Shown here piece by piece: positions 42,210 to 51,799 of a stretch of 64,000 bases of DNA. Numbering within the stretch: position 1 is the stretch's first letter; each line of letters begins with the position of its first letter. The stretch is from Agarophyton chilense (lineage: Eukaryota > Rhodophyta > Florideophyceae > Gracilariales > Gracilariaceae), in the NCBI GenBank assembly GCA_030374765.1, contig JARGXX010000138.1, positions 1,364,001 through 1,428,000 of the forward strand, in the 5' to 3' direction. The position numbers and the translations under genes were made by a program. Below the pieces are notes generated by a model. That model did not search any database, was not told the DNA's origin, and saw only the letters and a list, made by a program, of their open reading frames with translations.

Positions 42210-44415
42210 TTATGGTCGGTGCTCAAAGCTGGAAAGCAGTACAGAATCCCGATGAGTGTAGTATAGAAAGAGTAGCAGTCTATAGGAACGATTTTTACAA
42301 GAGAAGATGCGCTCAAAATAACATGATAGCTCTATAAAAACCTACCGTGAGCCGGCAAAAACATGTGAGATTTTGCTCCAAGGCAACGCATGTAAGTCGA
42401 GGTGTTTTGGATTGGACTTGAGCTATTCTCGAGGTTTTCTGATTCTTTTTAAAATGCAGTCATTCTCACAAGAGCTAACGGGGCTTCCAAAGAGTTCTCA
42501 ATTCGACCGGGGATGGAACACGAGACAATTGCAGTTCTCGAAAGACGCGTAGCTAGCATGCCAAACGTGTCCAGTTGAAAATTGTGTTTCATGGACAGTA
42601 AAACTTGTAATTTGGAAATTTTAAAAAGTATTATTTGAATTCGAAGTTTTCGGAAATGTGCACCCGAGGTGAACATCACATCAGCAGTGCAGTGTTCAGC
42701 AAAAAAAGAACTCGTGTTTTGTATGGATTCATGCTACGTTGTCAACGCCATCAATAACCACTTTTGGCTTCCATCAAAGATTTCTGGAAGACAGACGATA
42801 AGTAAACTGAGCATATACAGCAGCAGTCGATAGTGCTTCATGTTTTTCTAAGCATATTTGTGTAAAAAACCTTTGCCATTTAAGAGTTGAGATGAAAGGC
42901 AGAAGCTCGCCTGGTTTTAGGTGATGTGGGCTTTAATTTTTTTTTGATGAGATTTGAAAGGGTTGTTAGAATTGTGTTCTGCAAGAGTAATCGGAAAAGA
43001 AGTACTCAGTCAGGTTGCTCATGATGTGACCGACATATAAGAGGTTCGTTGGCTGGTTTGCAAGTGTTAAAACTTAACTTTGAATTCATGCAAATCAAAA
43101 GAACAATTAGATTTGGAGCCATCCTACTGTGGTGTTTCTCAAGTTGATGCATCGCAAACGTTCGAAAAAAAGAAAGTATTTAGCTCCAGGTCGTATTCTC
43201 ACGAGCAGACCGAACGAATACTTCTGTTCGAGCTCAAATTCAATTCTATTGACGGTGAAATTGTAACATGAAATGGGGTTCTCCGGGCTGTGTTTCATTG
43301 AGATGTGAACATATGCCAAGTTGGAGAGAAATAGCCTTTAGTCAGAAACCAAAATCATGGTATTGAATGTGTCCATGAAGATGGTATGGTTGAAGCACAA
43401 CTCGAAAAAATGAATGTTTTGTATAAAACTTTTCAAATATAACAAAAGGAATCATATAAGACAGATTTATTAATAAATGTTAGGCGCCCAAATATTTCGA
43501 AAGCCATGGAATACGTGTGTGTTTTGTATGTGGGGTTGAAAATATTGAATTTTTTGTTACATTTGGCTTACAGTTGTGACACGGAATTGTGACAGCAATA
43601 AAAACATCGAAGAGAACGAAGGCACTGATTGCAAAGCTGCGAATGAAATAAAGAACTGAAACATGACGGCATTCGTTCAAAAGCAACAGGTAACCTTACT
43701 TTGATGCAGTGGGAAAGAGAGAGATACATATATCGAAACGGGCGGGAGAAGGCGCACGGAGGTTGGAATGAGCTGTTCGTTTGTGCAATTGTTGGCAAGA
43801 GGTGTGAAGATACCTTGGGTACATTTTGTGCGCACATGGAAAGATAAAGCGTAGCAGAGCGAGCGGCCAGCTTTCGAAAGATTGTTGCAGTCACCAAGAC
43901 GTGTTAAGTGAAAAAATAGAGTATGTTAAGCATGGAAGGGGGCTCATGCCTCTGAGGCCTTGCTGGGTTTGTGGCTGTGGTGCCTCTCAAAGAACGTGCT
44001 CTCGCGAGTGTGCGTAACACTCGAGAGAGCCCGTGAAGAGTGAAGGGGAAGGTTGGCAGAATGCGCTTACAGTAGTGATTCGCATTGTTACGTCTCACCA
44101 CGATCGCCACATGCTCACCAAGAAGGTTGGTATCGATCAGTTGTTTTGCGTTGTGTGGACATGGCTTTTGATGAGAAAATCAAGACTCGCGTGTAAAAAG
44201 CTACGTGTGTAAATGGCTTTCGTCCAATTTCCCGCTTTTCCTGCAACTCCTCCTGCAAGATCCGAGGGACACTCGGCGTCGAAATCATGGCATGACCATT
44301 TCGGAGGCGGTTAAGTAGATGAGAGATGTGCAGCTTCACCATCGCTCTGTCCTCAGCCATGTCTTCAACTCGACGCACAAAGCTATCAATCTGTTTCGTC
44401 AGCACCACGCAAACT
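42210..44415. other. Spacer without a confident gene
   Basis: About 2.2 kb between the divergently placed WD40 gene and the secreted-protein gene. It holds short ORFs only, some with hydrophobic or basic stretches but no recognisable family. It presumably contains the promoters of both flanking genes. Confidence 0.4.
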
Positions 44416-44961
44416 ATGAATTTCCTTCCATTCAGCGCCATTCTTCTGTTTCTGGTTTCTTGGGCCGTGTCAAACGGAGAACTCATCACATGCACCCATA
44501 CACACCCACCAGTGTGTACTCTCGAAAATGGAATCCGCGTCTCATGCAGCGATGAAGCAGTGCCACAGCCTCCCCGACCCGATTTGTCTTCAGTTTCTGC
44601 TATGCAGCCGTCGGTACGCACGACCGTGCTTGATGCCACGCACCTACGTACTTCAAATCGATACGTAGTATCGCACCGCGCATTTGTCAACGTAGATCTG
44701 GATTCGTCCAAGATAGCGTCTACACCCCCGGTGGAGCTGTTATTGGATTTCGAACAGTTGGATGTGCCTGGGCTCTGTAGCCCACAGTACAATGACATCA
44801 CACAGTACGATCAAGTGGCAATCGGCTTTCCGTTTGGGAATTGTTGCTATGCTTGCCCTTGTTCTAAAAAATCGTGTGGCGGAGGTGCTGGAGGTTCTCT
44901 CTTATGTTGCAGGCCTTGTCTACTGCAGTCTGCATTGTCTAGTTCCCAGATTGCCCGCTGA
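44416..44961 (+). CDS. Predicted secreted cysteine-rich protein, 181 aa, unknown
   Basis: ATG 44416 starts MNFLPFSAILLFLVSWAVSNG, a clear signal peptide. The mature protein has scattered cysteines, a proline-rich early segment and a dense cysteine cluster near the C-terminus (GNCCYACPCSKKSCGGGAGG, then LLCCRPC). The same frame extends upstream but the signal peptide fixes the start. No family was recognised; probably extracellular, disulfide-bonded. It precedes the kinase gene by about 330 bp on the same strand. Confidence 0.6.
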   Translation: MNFLPFSAILLFLVSWAVSNGELITCTHTHPPVCTLENGIRVSCSDEAVPQPPRPDLSSVSAMQPSVRTTVLDATHLRTSNRYVVSHRAFVNVDLDSSKIASTPPVELLLDFEQLDVPGLCSPQYNDITQYDQVAIGFPFGNCCYACPCSKKSCGGGAGGSLLCCRPCLLQSALSSSQIAR

Positions 44962-45289
44962 TGAAAAGGAGAACATGTATTTGTGTGCACCGGGAGGCGG
45001 TCAGAAACGAGTTTTACGCCACCAATACGTAATGTAGTGTTGTAATTTCACAAGCTTTTATGAATTAAAACAAACCCCACACTGAATCAACGTATAACAC
45101 CATGAGAAGAGTGGAAGGCGAAACAAAACTGGCGTGGAAAGCAGAAGCGTTTTGTTTTCTTTGACTATAAAACGCACGCAACAGTTTGTGCAGACTCTCT
45201 GGCACAACGATTGATGTTTCTCAAAGCGAGGTCGAACAAGAATACTTTTGAAGAAAACATTTGAGAATCGAAAAGACCGTGACGTAGAA

Positions 45290-46186
45290 ATGCCTTTTGC
45301 AAGGAATACACTCATCGCCAATGAGTACAAAGTGATTCGAAAAGTGGGCGATGGTGGGGAGGGATGTGTGTATCATGTAAAAGGTACAAATGGGGCTCAC
45401 TATGCTATGAAGGCGGCGAGGGGCCACGGATTTCTGAGGAAAGAATATGAAATGTACTGGCGGCTTGGGTGCGTTGGAAGTCACACTGAGTTTTTCCCTA
45501 CGATCTACTCGTACACAATACACGGCGAACACGACGTGCTGATCATGAGCATCCTCGACGAGTCGTTGGAAAGTTTGAAGGACAATAATCGTGGAAGGCT
45601 TTCCATGAGAAACGTTCTGTTGATCGGGGTTGAGCTCATTAAAATAATACAACAAGTTCACTCCAAAGGTATATTGCATCTCGACCTGAAGCCTGCGAAT
45701 ATTATGTTGCGAAACGTGGGAAACCGGAGAAAAAAAGTGAATATTATCGACTTTGGCTGTGCGCGCCTATTTATTGATCCGCGATCGGGTCGTCACATCC
45801 CGGCCGCATCGCACGTCTCTTTCGATGGAAGCCCCGTGTTTGCGCCCAAACGAGGGCATTTGTCGCGGAGCACGTCACGTAGAGATGATCTGGAGAGCAT
45901 CGGGTACGTGCTGGTGCATCTTGCAAAGGGACAACTTCCTTGGGAGGACATTGCCGGACAGACGTGGGAAGAGGAATTTGAACGGATGGGGCGGGTGAAG
46001 ATGGAGATGAGTTTGGAAGATGTGTGTGTTGGAACGGCGGGCATCCATGAGTTTCTGCAAGAAGTTTCTTCGACGGTGTTCAGGCAGAAACCCAATTACT
46101 GCTCTCTCATTCAGAAGCTGGAGTTTGCTATTGTTTCCATCTCCGGAGCATCCGGGCTTTCCTCCAGTTGGTTGGAGAAGTGCTAG
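45290..46186 (+). CDS. Protein kinase, casein kinase 1-like, 298 aa
   Basis: Catalytic landmarks are in order: a glycine loop GDGGEGCVY, AMKA with the ATP-binding lysine, catalytic loop HLDLKPANIML, IDFG of the DFG position, a SPVFAPKRGH activation end and RRDDLESIGYVLVHLAKGQLPW, which is characteristic of the CK1 family. The HRD arginine is leucine (HLD), so this would not be regulated by activation-loop phosphorylation in the usual way. It likely phosphorylates Ser/Thr substrates in cytosol or nucleus. The ATG at 45290 follows a non-ATG open stretch. The stop is only 11 bp from the target site of a Tc1 element, which must have replaced its native 3' end. Confidence 0.88.
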   Translation: MPFARNTLIANEYKVIRKVGDGGEGCVYHVKGTNGAHYAMKAARGHGFLRKEYEMYWRLGCVGSHTEFFPTIYSYTIHGEHDVLIMSILDESLESLKDNNRGRLSMRNVLLIGVELIKIIQQVHSKGILHLDLKPANIMLRNVGNRRKKVNIIDFGCARLFIDPRSGRHIPAASHVSFDGSPVFAPKRGHLSRSTSRRDDLESIGYVLVHLAKGQLPWEDIAGQTWEEEFERMGRVKMEMSLEDVCVGTAGIHEFLQEVSSTVFRQKPNYCSLIQKLEFAIVSISGASGLSSSWLEKC

Positions 46187-46199
46187 CAGACACTAGCTA

Positions 46200-46325
46200 A
46201 AGTCTGTTTCAAAATCATATCCCTCGCGCAAATTTTCCAAAAATCGACGTTTTGGCTACAGTAAAACTAACAAAATCAGTGTGAAAAAATTTTCAAGTAA
46301 AAAAACTGTTTCAAAATCATAACCT
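46200..46325. repeat. Tc1 left inverted repeat with two transposase sites
   Basis: The outer site is GTCTGTTTCAAAATCATATC (46202-46221) and the inner is CTGTTTCAAAATCATAACC (46306 on). The right end (47374-47499) holds the matching pair in reverse orientation. Confidence 0.85.
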
Positions 46326-46355
46326 TTATTGCATCCTTTTTATTCTAACGCGAGT

Positions 46356-47351
46356 TCAGTAGTTTATTTTTGCTCCTTTAGCCTGTATAACACTTATACA
46401 ACGCTTTGGCATTGATTCTATAAAAGGATTGATGGCATTACAGTCAATCTTTTCCCAACAATCTTTGATACAATTTTTCAGATCAAAAACTGTATCAAAT
46501 TGCCTTCCTTGCCCATAAACCATTCGGGCCAACATTTCCCAAATGTTTTCGATAGGGTTGAGGTCAGGAGAGCGCGCAGGCCATTCCATAACCGACATAT
46601 TTAGACTATTGAACCACTGTTTCATAAAATTAGACTTATGCACAGGTGCATTATCTTGCTGAAAAATGAATTCTTCTCCATGCATACAGTATGAAAAAGG
46701 TAAAAGATAGTTTTCTAGAACCTCAGCATACTTCTCAGAGTTCATTGTAGTTTCAACAAAAGCCATATCAGTTGCTCCTTTAGTGGAGATTCCAGCCCAA
46801 ACCATTACTGATGCGCCTCCTGAATGCCTAGTCACAAATTCCTTCTTTTCTTTTCGTAGATCATGCCAATAAAATTTATAGCAATCTGGACCATCAAGGT
46901 TAAACTTTTTTTCGTCGGAAAAGATAACATTATTCCATTCAGTTTTCCAATAAGCCTTTTGAGCACACCATTCAACTCGACTTTTCTTGTGATTATCTTT
47001 TAAAAAAAAAGTTTTCCTCATTTTTGTGTACTTGAACAAAATTTGACAGTTGACTTTACGCCATATTGTAGATCTTGATAGAGGCAAATTTAGGTTTTTG
47101 ACAATTTTCCCGCAAGATGAAGTGTTGCGACATAGTTCTCGCTTAATTCCGCGCTTATCGGCCGGGGATAGTGCCGTAGGACGGCCGGTTGAACGCTTTG
47201 TTCCGTATGTAGCGGGGTTTTTGATGAAGTTGCTGATTGTTTTTGGGCTGCGCTTGAGTTTTCGGGCTATATCTGCTGGAATCATACCCTGACCTACTAA
47301 TTCCATGATTTCGAGCTGTTCAGAGCGTGTCAGAGGTGCGCCACGAGCCAT
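46356..47351 (-). CDS. Tc1-family transposase (DD34E), 331 aa
   Basis: It starts at ATG 47351 (MARGAPLTRSEQ) and is uninterrupted. The N-terminal third is a paired helix-turn-helix DNA-binding region (ADIARKLKRSPKTISNFIKN) with a GRPTALS linker resembling the GRPR motif. The catalytic triad is D in FSDEKKF, D in FQQDNAPVH and E in NPIENIW; exactly 34 residues separate the last two, the Tc1 signature. It catalyses cut-and-paste transposition through the flanking inverted repeats. Length is normal for the family. The open frame continues upstream of 47351, but that stretch lies outside the inner repeat and is not conserved. Confidence 0.93.
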   Translation of the reverse strand: MARGAPLTRSEQLEIMELVGQGMIPADIARKLKRSPKTISNFIKNPATYGTKRSTGRPTALSPADKRGIKRELCRNTSSCGKIVKNLNLPLSRSTIWRKVNCQILFKYTKMRKTFFLKDNHKKSRVEWCAQKAYWKTEWNNVIFSDEKKFNLDGPDCYKFYWHDLRKEKKEFVTRHSGGASVMVWAGISTKGATDMAFVETTMNSEKYAEVLENYLLPFSYCMHGEEFIFQQDNAPVHKSNFMKQWFNSLNMSVMEWPARSPDLNPIENIWEMLARMVYGQGRQFDTVFDLKNCIKDCWEKIDCNAINPFIESMPKRCISVIQAKGAKINY

Positions 47352-47911
47352 AATTGAGCGAATGATTGTATAAAGGATATACTTTTGAAACAGTGTTATT
47401 GACTTAGTGGTTTTTATTTGTTGTGAAATGTGCTCTACAGTACGTGAAATGCCTTTTTGGCGCAGTTTTTGTAAAGGGATATGTTTTTGAAACGCACTGT
47501 ACGTAGTTGGTCTCCAGCAGTAAAGATGCAGCGGCGGGGGCCAATCCAAATCATCGCACGTGGCATCGTGTGCACGTTTGCACGCTGGCCGCGTGGCACA
47601 CGTTCTGCAACGAGCACAGCCTGCAGCGTTGCAAGCTTCAATGAGTTTAGGTGACGCTTCGGTACACTTGTAACTTTTTGTACCGACAAGCGCGTCTCTA
47701 TCTCGGCGAGTAAACTCGCTGCAAGTGCGCGCCACGGCGCGCCACGGCGCGCGCGCCTCGCTGTGCCACGCGTTTGGCGCGCGTGTTGATCCTCGTGCGC
47801 GAGTCCACGCAGCGCGTCGCCCAACGCGCTCAAGGCGCATCCGCCGCCACCTCGCTCTCTTCCTTCTTCTTCTCCCGTCTCCGCCACCCCCGCCCGCGCC
47901 TCTCTTTCGCC

Positions 47912-49513
47912 ATGCTTTTCTCCGCGCTGCTTCTCTCCTTCGCCTTCGCCCTCTCCCTTGCCTGCCGAGCGTCGCTCGCCGCCGACACCGCCGACATCGT
48001 CATCGCCGGCGCCGGCACCGCGGGCTGTCCGCTTGCGGCCCGTCTGTGCGTCGCGCTTCCACACAAGCGAATCACGTTGCTGGAGCGCGCCGCCCCGCGC
48101 TCCAAGCAAGCAGAGTTCATTGTGCGCGCCCCGCGTCTCCTGTTCTCCACCTGGACGTCGCCTGAGCTGCTGGAGACCTTTCCGTCCCTCGTCAACCCGG
48201 CCCTCAATCGATCGCATGACGTGCTCACGGGTCGCACCTTGGGAGGCACCTCGGCCATCACCGGCATGCAGTGGAGCGTCCCGCTCAACGGCTCCATCGA
48301 GAGCTGGGGCGTGCGCGGTCTTGACACCGCTTCTGCCGCCTTCTACTTCCAGCGCGCCTACCGTCAGCTCTCCGTGGCCCCGTCTCGTCAGCGTCTGCGC
48401 TACGCACAGGCCTACGTCGACGCCGCTCAGCGCGCCGGTTTCCATCTGTCACAACATCATCTAGACGGCGTGTTCCGCTCCGTGTGGCACAACCATCTCA
48501 CCATCGACCGCAACCTTCGTCGTACCGACGCGTGTAGCGCGTATGTGCAACCCCTCCTGACGGGCGTCTGTCGCCACAACTTGCGTCTCGTGCAGAATAT
48601 CACCGTCACAGCCGTCAAACTCAACCGTCGTCGTGGCGGCGTTCTGCGCGCCACCGGAGTAAAAGCATTGCAGACGCAACCGGATAACTCCACCGTAAAA
48701 CGCTTCTTTGTGGCGAGCGATGAGACCATTCTGTCGGCGGGACCGTACGGCAGCGCCAAGATTCTGCAGCTGTCTGGCATTGGACTGCGCCGTGTGCTGC
48801 GCGCCGCCGGCGTGCCGCTTCGTTTGTCACTACCGGTGGGTGAGCGCACGCTGTGCAGCTCTTCTATCGGAGTGTCGTCGGTGTACACCGGAGTGCCCAA
48901 CGAGCCCGTTAACAACTTCTCGCTCGTCAACGATGAGCGTCAGCGTCAACTCTGGGAGCAGGGACAGACCAGCGTGCTGGGCACCGCCGTGTCCGCTGCC
49001 AACGGCCGCGTTGGAACCGACGGCTACTTTGGCTCCTCCTTCGTGCCGTTCTGGCCAGACGTGCCAGAAGTCTACTCCTACTGTCATCTCAACTCGCAGT
49101 CGCGCGGCTTTTTACGCATTCGTGACGCCGATCCCTTCTCGCCGCCCACTGTGCAAAATAACATCATGGGCAACCGCGGCGAGTACGCCCGCATCGTGCG
49201 CTGCCTCCAGTCGCTCGTCGCCATTCACAACCAGTTCCCGCCGCACTTCAACATGAGCTTCACCAACCCGGAGCGCGGAGAAATCACCGAGGACTGGGTG
49301 CGTCGCACCTTGAACACCGGCGCTCACTTTGTCGGTGCTTGCCCCGTTGGAGACGTTCTGGACGACCGCCTGCGAGTAAGAGGTGTGCAATCTCTTCGTG
49401 TCATTGACTCGTCTTCGCTGAGAGATTTGCCCACTTCGGCCGGTCCAATGGCTTCGGTCGTCATGCTTGCAGAGTTCATGTCCGACTTGATTTCCAAGCT
49501 CTATCGTGATTAG
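47912..49513 (+). CDS. Secreted GMC-type flavin oxidoreductase, HOTHEAD-like, 533 aa
   Basis: ATG 47912 gives a signal peptide (MLFSALLLSFAFALSLAC) directly before the FAD-binding motif DIVIAGAGTAGCPLAARL. GMC signature 1 (GRTLGGTSAITGMQW) and signature 2 (GPYGSAKILQLSGIG) are present, as is the C-terminal AHFVGACPVG...LRVIDSS block with one catalytic histidine. The second catalytic position, normally His or Asn in P..N(P/T)xA, reads PTSAGPMAS here, with no His or Asn. It should bind FAD and act outside the cell or in the secretory pathway on an alcohol or cyanohydrin-like substrate, if active. The gene is GC-rich against AT-rich flanks, and its upstream region (47700-47911) has CGCGCC clusters. 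Confidence 0.9.
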   Translation: MLFSALLLSFAFALSLACRASLAADTADIVIAGAGTAGCPLAARLCVALPHKRITLLERAAPRSKQAEFIVRAPRLLFSTWTSPELLETFPSLVNPALNRSHDVLTGRTLGGTSAITGMQWSVPLNGSIESWGVRGLDTASAAFYFQRAYRQLSVAPSRQRLRYAQAYVDAAQRAGFHLSQHHLDGVFRSVWHNHLTIDRNLRRTDACSAYVQPLLTGVCRHNLRLVQNITVTAVKLNRRRGGVLRATGVKALQTQPDNSTVKRFFVASDETILSAGPYGSAKILQLSGIGLRRVLRAAGVPLRLSLPVGERTLCSSSIGVSSVYTGVPNEPVNNFSLVNDERQRQLWEQGQTSVLGTAVSAANGRVGTDGYFGSSFVPFWPDVPEVYSYCHLNSQSRGFLRIRDADPFSPPTVQNNIMGNRGEYARIVRCLQSLVAIHNQFPPHFNMSFTNPERGEITEDWVRRTLNTGAHFVGACPVGDVLDDRLRVRGVQSLRVIDSSSLRDLPTSAGPMASVVMLAEFMSDLISKLYRD

Positions 49514-49773
49514 AGTGTTGACTGAATTTCCAACCATGCCCCATTGGAAACTACGTATTCTATTTAGCCAAATTAGGAAAGCCTTCTTGTATCTCCCGGG
49601 CGCGATTCTTTTCCTAGCACGGGTGCATGTGAATTTGTACAGTGCATAATTGTTATACAATTTCTGTCCAGCAACGCTCCATTGGCATTGAAAAGCCCAA
49701 CTTGCCCACGCCCACCCTCCTCTCTGCCCTCTTGCTCTCGCCCAATTCCCTTCGAGAAATAGACGCTACTAAA

Positions 49774-50445
49774 ATGAGACCTCCATCTACGATTCTGTTT
49801 TCTCTGCTTTCGCTACTCGCCTTCACGTTTGCGCAACAGTTGCTCCAACATGTATGCCCATGCCGCTGTGAACATCATTCCAACGCCCATGCAAAAGCGA
49901 CCCGCCTGTGCCAGTATCCGCATCTCAGCGACCTCTGCCACGTGAGTTCTTGCACTACCTTCCAAGGACAACATGGATATTCATGCTCGTCATACCCCAA
50001 CTCCCTGGTTGTCTACACGAAAGATCTAGAACAATTGGAATTAGTCATGGCATACACTTGGGACAGGGTGCCATCCGAACCAAACGCGCGTCATCTCAAC
50101 AGTCACATTTACTATTTCTGGGGCGTTGATATTGAGAACGAAAAAACTGGAACCAAGGGGGAAACAAGATACGTGTTCGATCTTCACACTGCTTACACCA
50201 CAGGTGTTCTTACCGAGCGCACCATTCTGGTGCACGCCGACTGGCATACTGACGTGAATTATGGTCCAGTTCGCTATCGAGTGTACTTCCGAAGCAAGCT
50301 TGACAAGTCTGAATTGCCTGGTGGAAGCGTTGATCTGGAAGTACATCCTGGAACGCAACCCCCGATTGACGCCACTCTGATAGCCAGATTGGCCATCAAG
50401 GTGAAGCCTCTTTTCGCGATTGTCCGTGTGGAGCTAGTTGATTAG
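49774..50445 (+). CDS. Predicted secreted protein, 223 aa, unknown
   Basis: ATG 49774 begins MRPPSTILFSLLSLLAFTFA, a signal peptide. A cysteine/histidine-rich segment follows (HVCPCRCEHH, then LCQYPHLSDLCHVSSC), then a beta-rich region without cysteines (YVFDLHTAYTTGVLTERTILVHADW, RYRVYFRSKL). No family was recognised. It lies 260 bp downstream of the oxidoreductase on the same strand. It is probably an extracellular protein. Confidence 0.65.
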   Translation: MRPPSTILFSLLSLLAFTFAQQLLQHVCPCRCEHHSNAHAKATRLCQYPHLSDLCHVSSCTTFQGQHGYSCSSYPNSLVVYTKDLEQLELVMAYTWDRVPSEPNARHLNSHIYYFWGVDIENEKTGTKGETRYVFDLHTAYTTGVLTERTILVHADWHTDVNYGPVRYRVYFRSKLDKSELPGGSVDLEVHPGTQPPIDATLIARLAIKVKPLFAIVRVELVD

Positions 50446-50979
50446 AGGGCGGCGTTTCCTCTCACGTTCAGCGTTTTTAATCTTTTATGAAGTGGTGGCT
50501 CAAAAATTAAAGCCATGCAATCAAGCTATTTATATGACGGTTAACTAAGTATCTTTCGCAGGAACCAGTAGTAGTTTCACTAAATAAGACAACCAGTTTG
50601 TAGGGCAGTCATTGAATCCCAACAAATACGATTATTGTGATAGGGAAATTTTGTACTTGTGCCTATCCAACGATAAGCCTTTCCTTTCGTCCCCTTGTTT
50701 GAGGCCGTCCCATGACTTCTTCAAAGTGGAACTTCAAACGCAGCCTGGCATTCAAAATCGTACTCCGTGCAACCGAATTTTGAACTTCACCTTCAATGAA
50801 GGCCGCTCGATCATTGCTGTCTTCACTGAAGTTGAAGGGTAGATGAGATGCATGCTCTTTAGAAGTGCATCTAGAATCGATACTTACACCTGATTTATCC
50901 GAGCTCTGGAAGTGCCATGCCTACTCTCAAAGCAAGAATTCGTCGACGCCCGAACGAAAGGCTTGTGTCTGTACGACAG

Positions 50980-51408
50980 TTGGTCTGATGTGAGGTCAAT
51001 TGGTCTCATTTGAGGCCATTTTTTATTTCTTTTAAATAAAGCAATAAATGCGATCTACAAGCTCTGCATAACTGAAACACATTGCTGAACAATCTGCATT
51101 TGATGGAATCAACATTTGAAGTATGCATTACTAGATGATTGAAAGATATATTTACTTCCGACATGTTTTCATTGGATCGTTTAAAACCAAAAATATTTGG
51201 TTGTTGTGTTTTTTGCAACTACTTAAGTTTGCTACACAAAAACTATATATTTTAAAGAAGATTAAAGCTCTGTTTGAGCAGATTCCCGAGCCTTTTTGTC
51301 AACGATTAGAATGTATGGTTTTTTTTTGTTTTCTTTTTTTTCGCTCTAAATTTGAAAATTCATATTTATCCTTTTTTTTGGAGAACTTTTGGTCTCATAT
51401 GAGGCCAA
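50980..51408. mobile_element. Palindrome-ended non-autonomous transposon, copy 2
   Basis: The left end has two successive degenerate palindromes (TTGGTCTGATGTGAGGTCAA and TTGGTCTCATTTGAGGCCAT). The right end is TTGGTCTCATATGAGGCCAA (51389-51408). The interior matches copy 1 without its 343-bp insertion. No coding sequence. Confidence 0.72.
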
Positions 51409-51577
51409 GTCTAAGCCAAATGAAGAAGCCTTCGCTCTCCTTCTTTTCTGGAAGCACAGAAAGAGCTTTGGTGACTTGTTTTGTGGGAATTCGAGACGTG
51501 CACGCACTGCGAGCTGGAAGCACATCTCTGTAATTTGACGTCGAAATACGATTACTGCTGTGTGGTTGAGTTGGTGT

Positions 51578-51783
51578 TGTGCAATACACGATTGCCACCT
51601 GGCACAAAGCCGCCGGCGCTGCATACTAAACCTCACTCTTGCTCCACCCCGAGACACTGGGGACAGAGGAGCAAGAGGGGACACCTTTTGCCCGTTCCAC
51701 CTTCCTCGGTTCCACGGCGCGTTTCAAGTGCATACTAGACACCAGACCAACAGCCCTCCCGCTCTGCGTACGACTGCTTCCCA
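51578..51783 (+). repeat. Copia-2 5' LTR
   Basis: It starts TGTGCAATACACG and ends GACTGCTTCCCA, pairing with 59002-59206. It includes a GGAGCAAGAGGGGACACC segment shared by both copies. Confidence 0.87.
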
Positions 51784-51786
51784 AAA

Positions 51787-51799
51787 TTATGGGCCCAGT
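51787..51799 (+). promoter_or_regulatory. Copia-2 primer binding site for initiator tRNA-Met (internal)
   Basis: TTATGGGCCCA lies just after the LTR and is the exact complement of the TGGGCCCATAA anticodon stem-loop found in eukaryotic initiator tRNA-Met. Drosophila copia and yeast Ty5 prime from half-tRNAs cut in this loop. The likely gag ATG (51789) lies within the site. Confidence 0.7.

Larger units (their letters stand above)
46200..47499 (-). mobile_element. Complete Tc1-type DNA transposon, 1300 bp
   Basis: The element is bounded by TA on both sides (46198-46199 and 47500-47501), the Tc1/mariner target duplication. The outer inverted repeats are about 25 bp (46200-46224 and 47475-47499), sharing GTTTCAAAA(T/A)CATATCCCT. 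A second copy of the same motif lies about 106 bp inside each end (46306-46325 and 47374-47394), giving the two-site IR/DR layout of Sleeping Beauty-type elements. It encodes one apparently intact transposase, so it may be autonomous. Confidence 0.93.

Noticed and set aside
47352-47840. N-terminal extension of the Tc1 transposase frame (to 494 aa)
   Set aside because: The extension crosses the inner and outer inverted repeats and leaves the transposon; the family start fits ATG 47351.
47435-48445. 336-codon frame antisense to the start of the GMC oxidoreductase
   Set aside because: Low-complexity Arg/Gly/Glu product typical of the complement of GC-rich coding sequence; the sense strand has clear FAD and GMC motifs.
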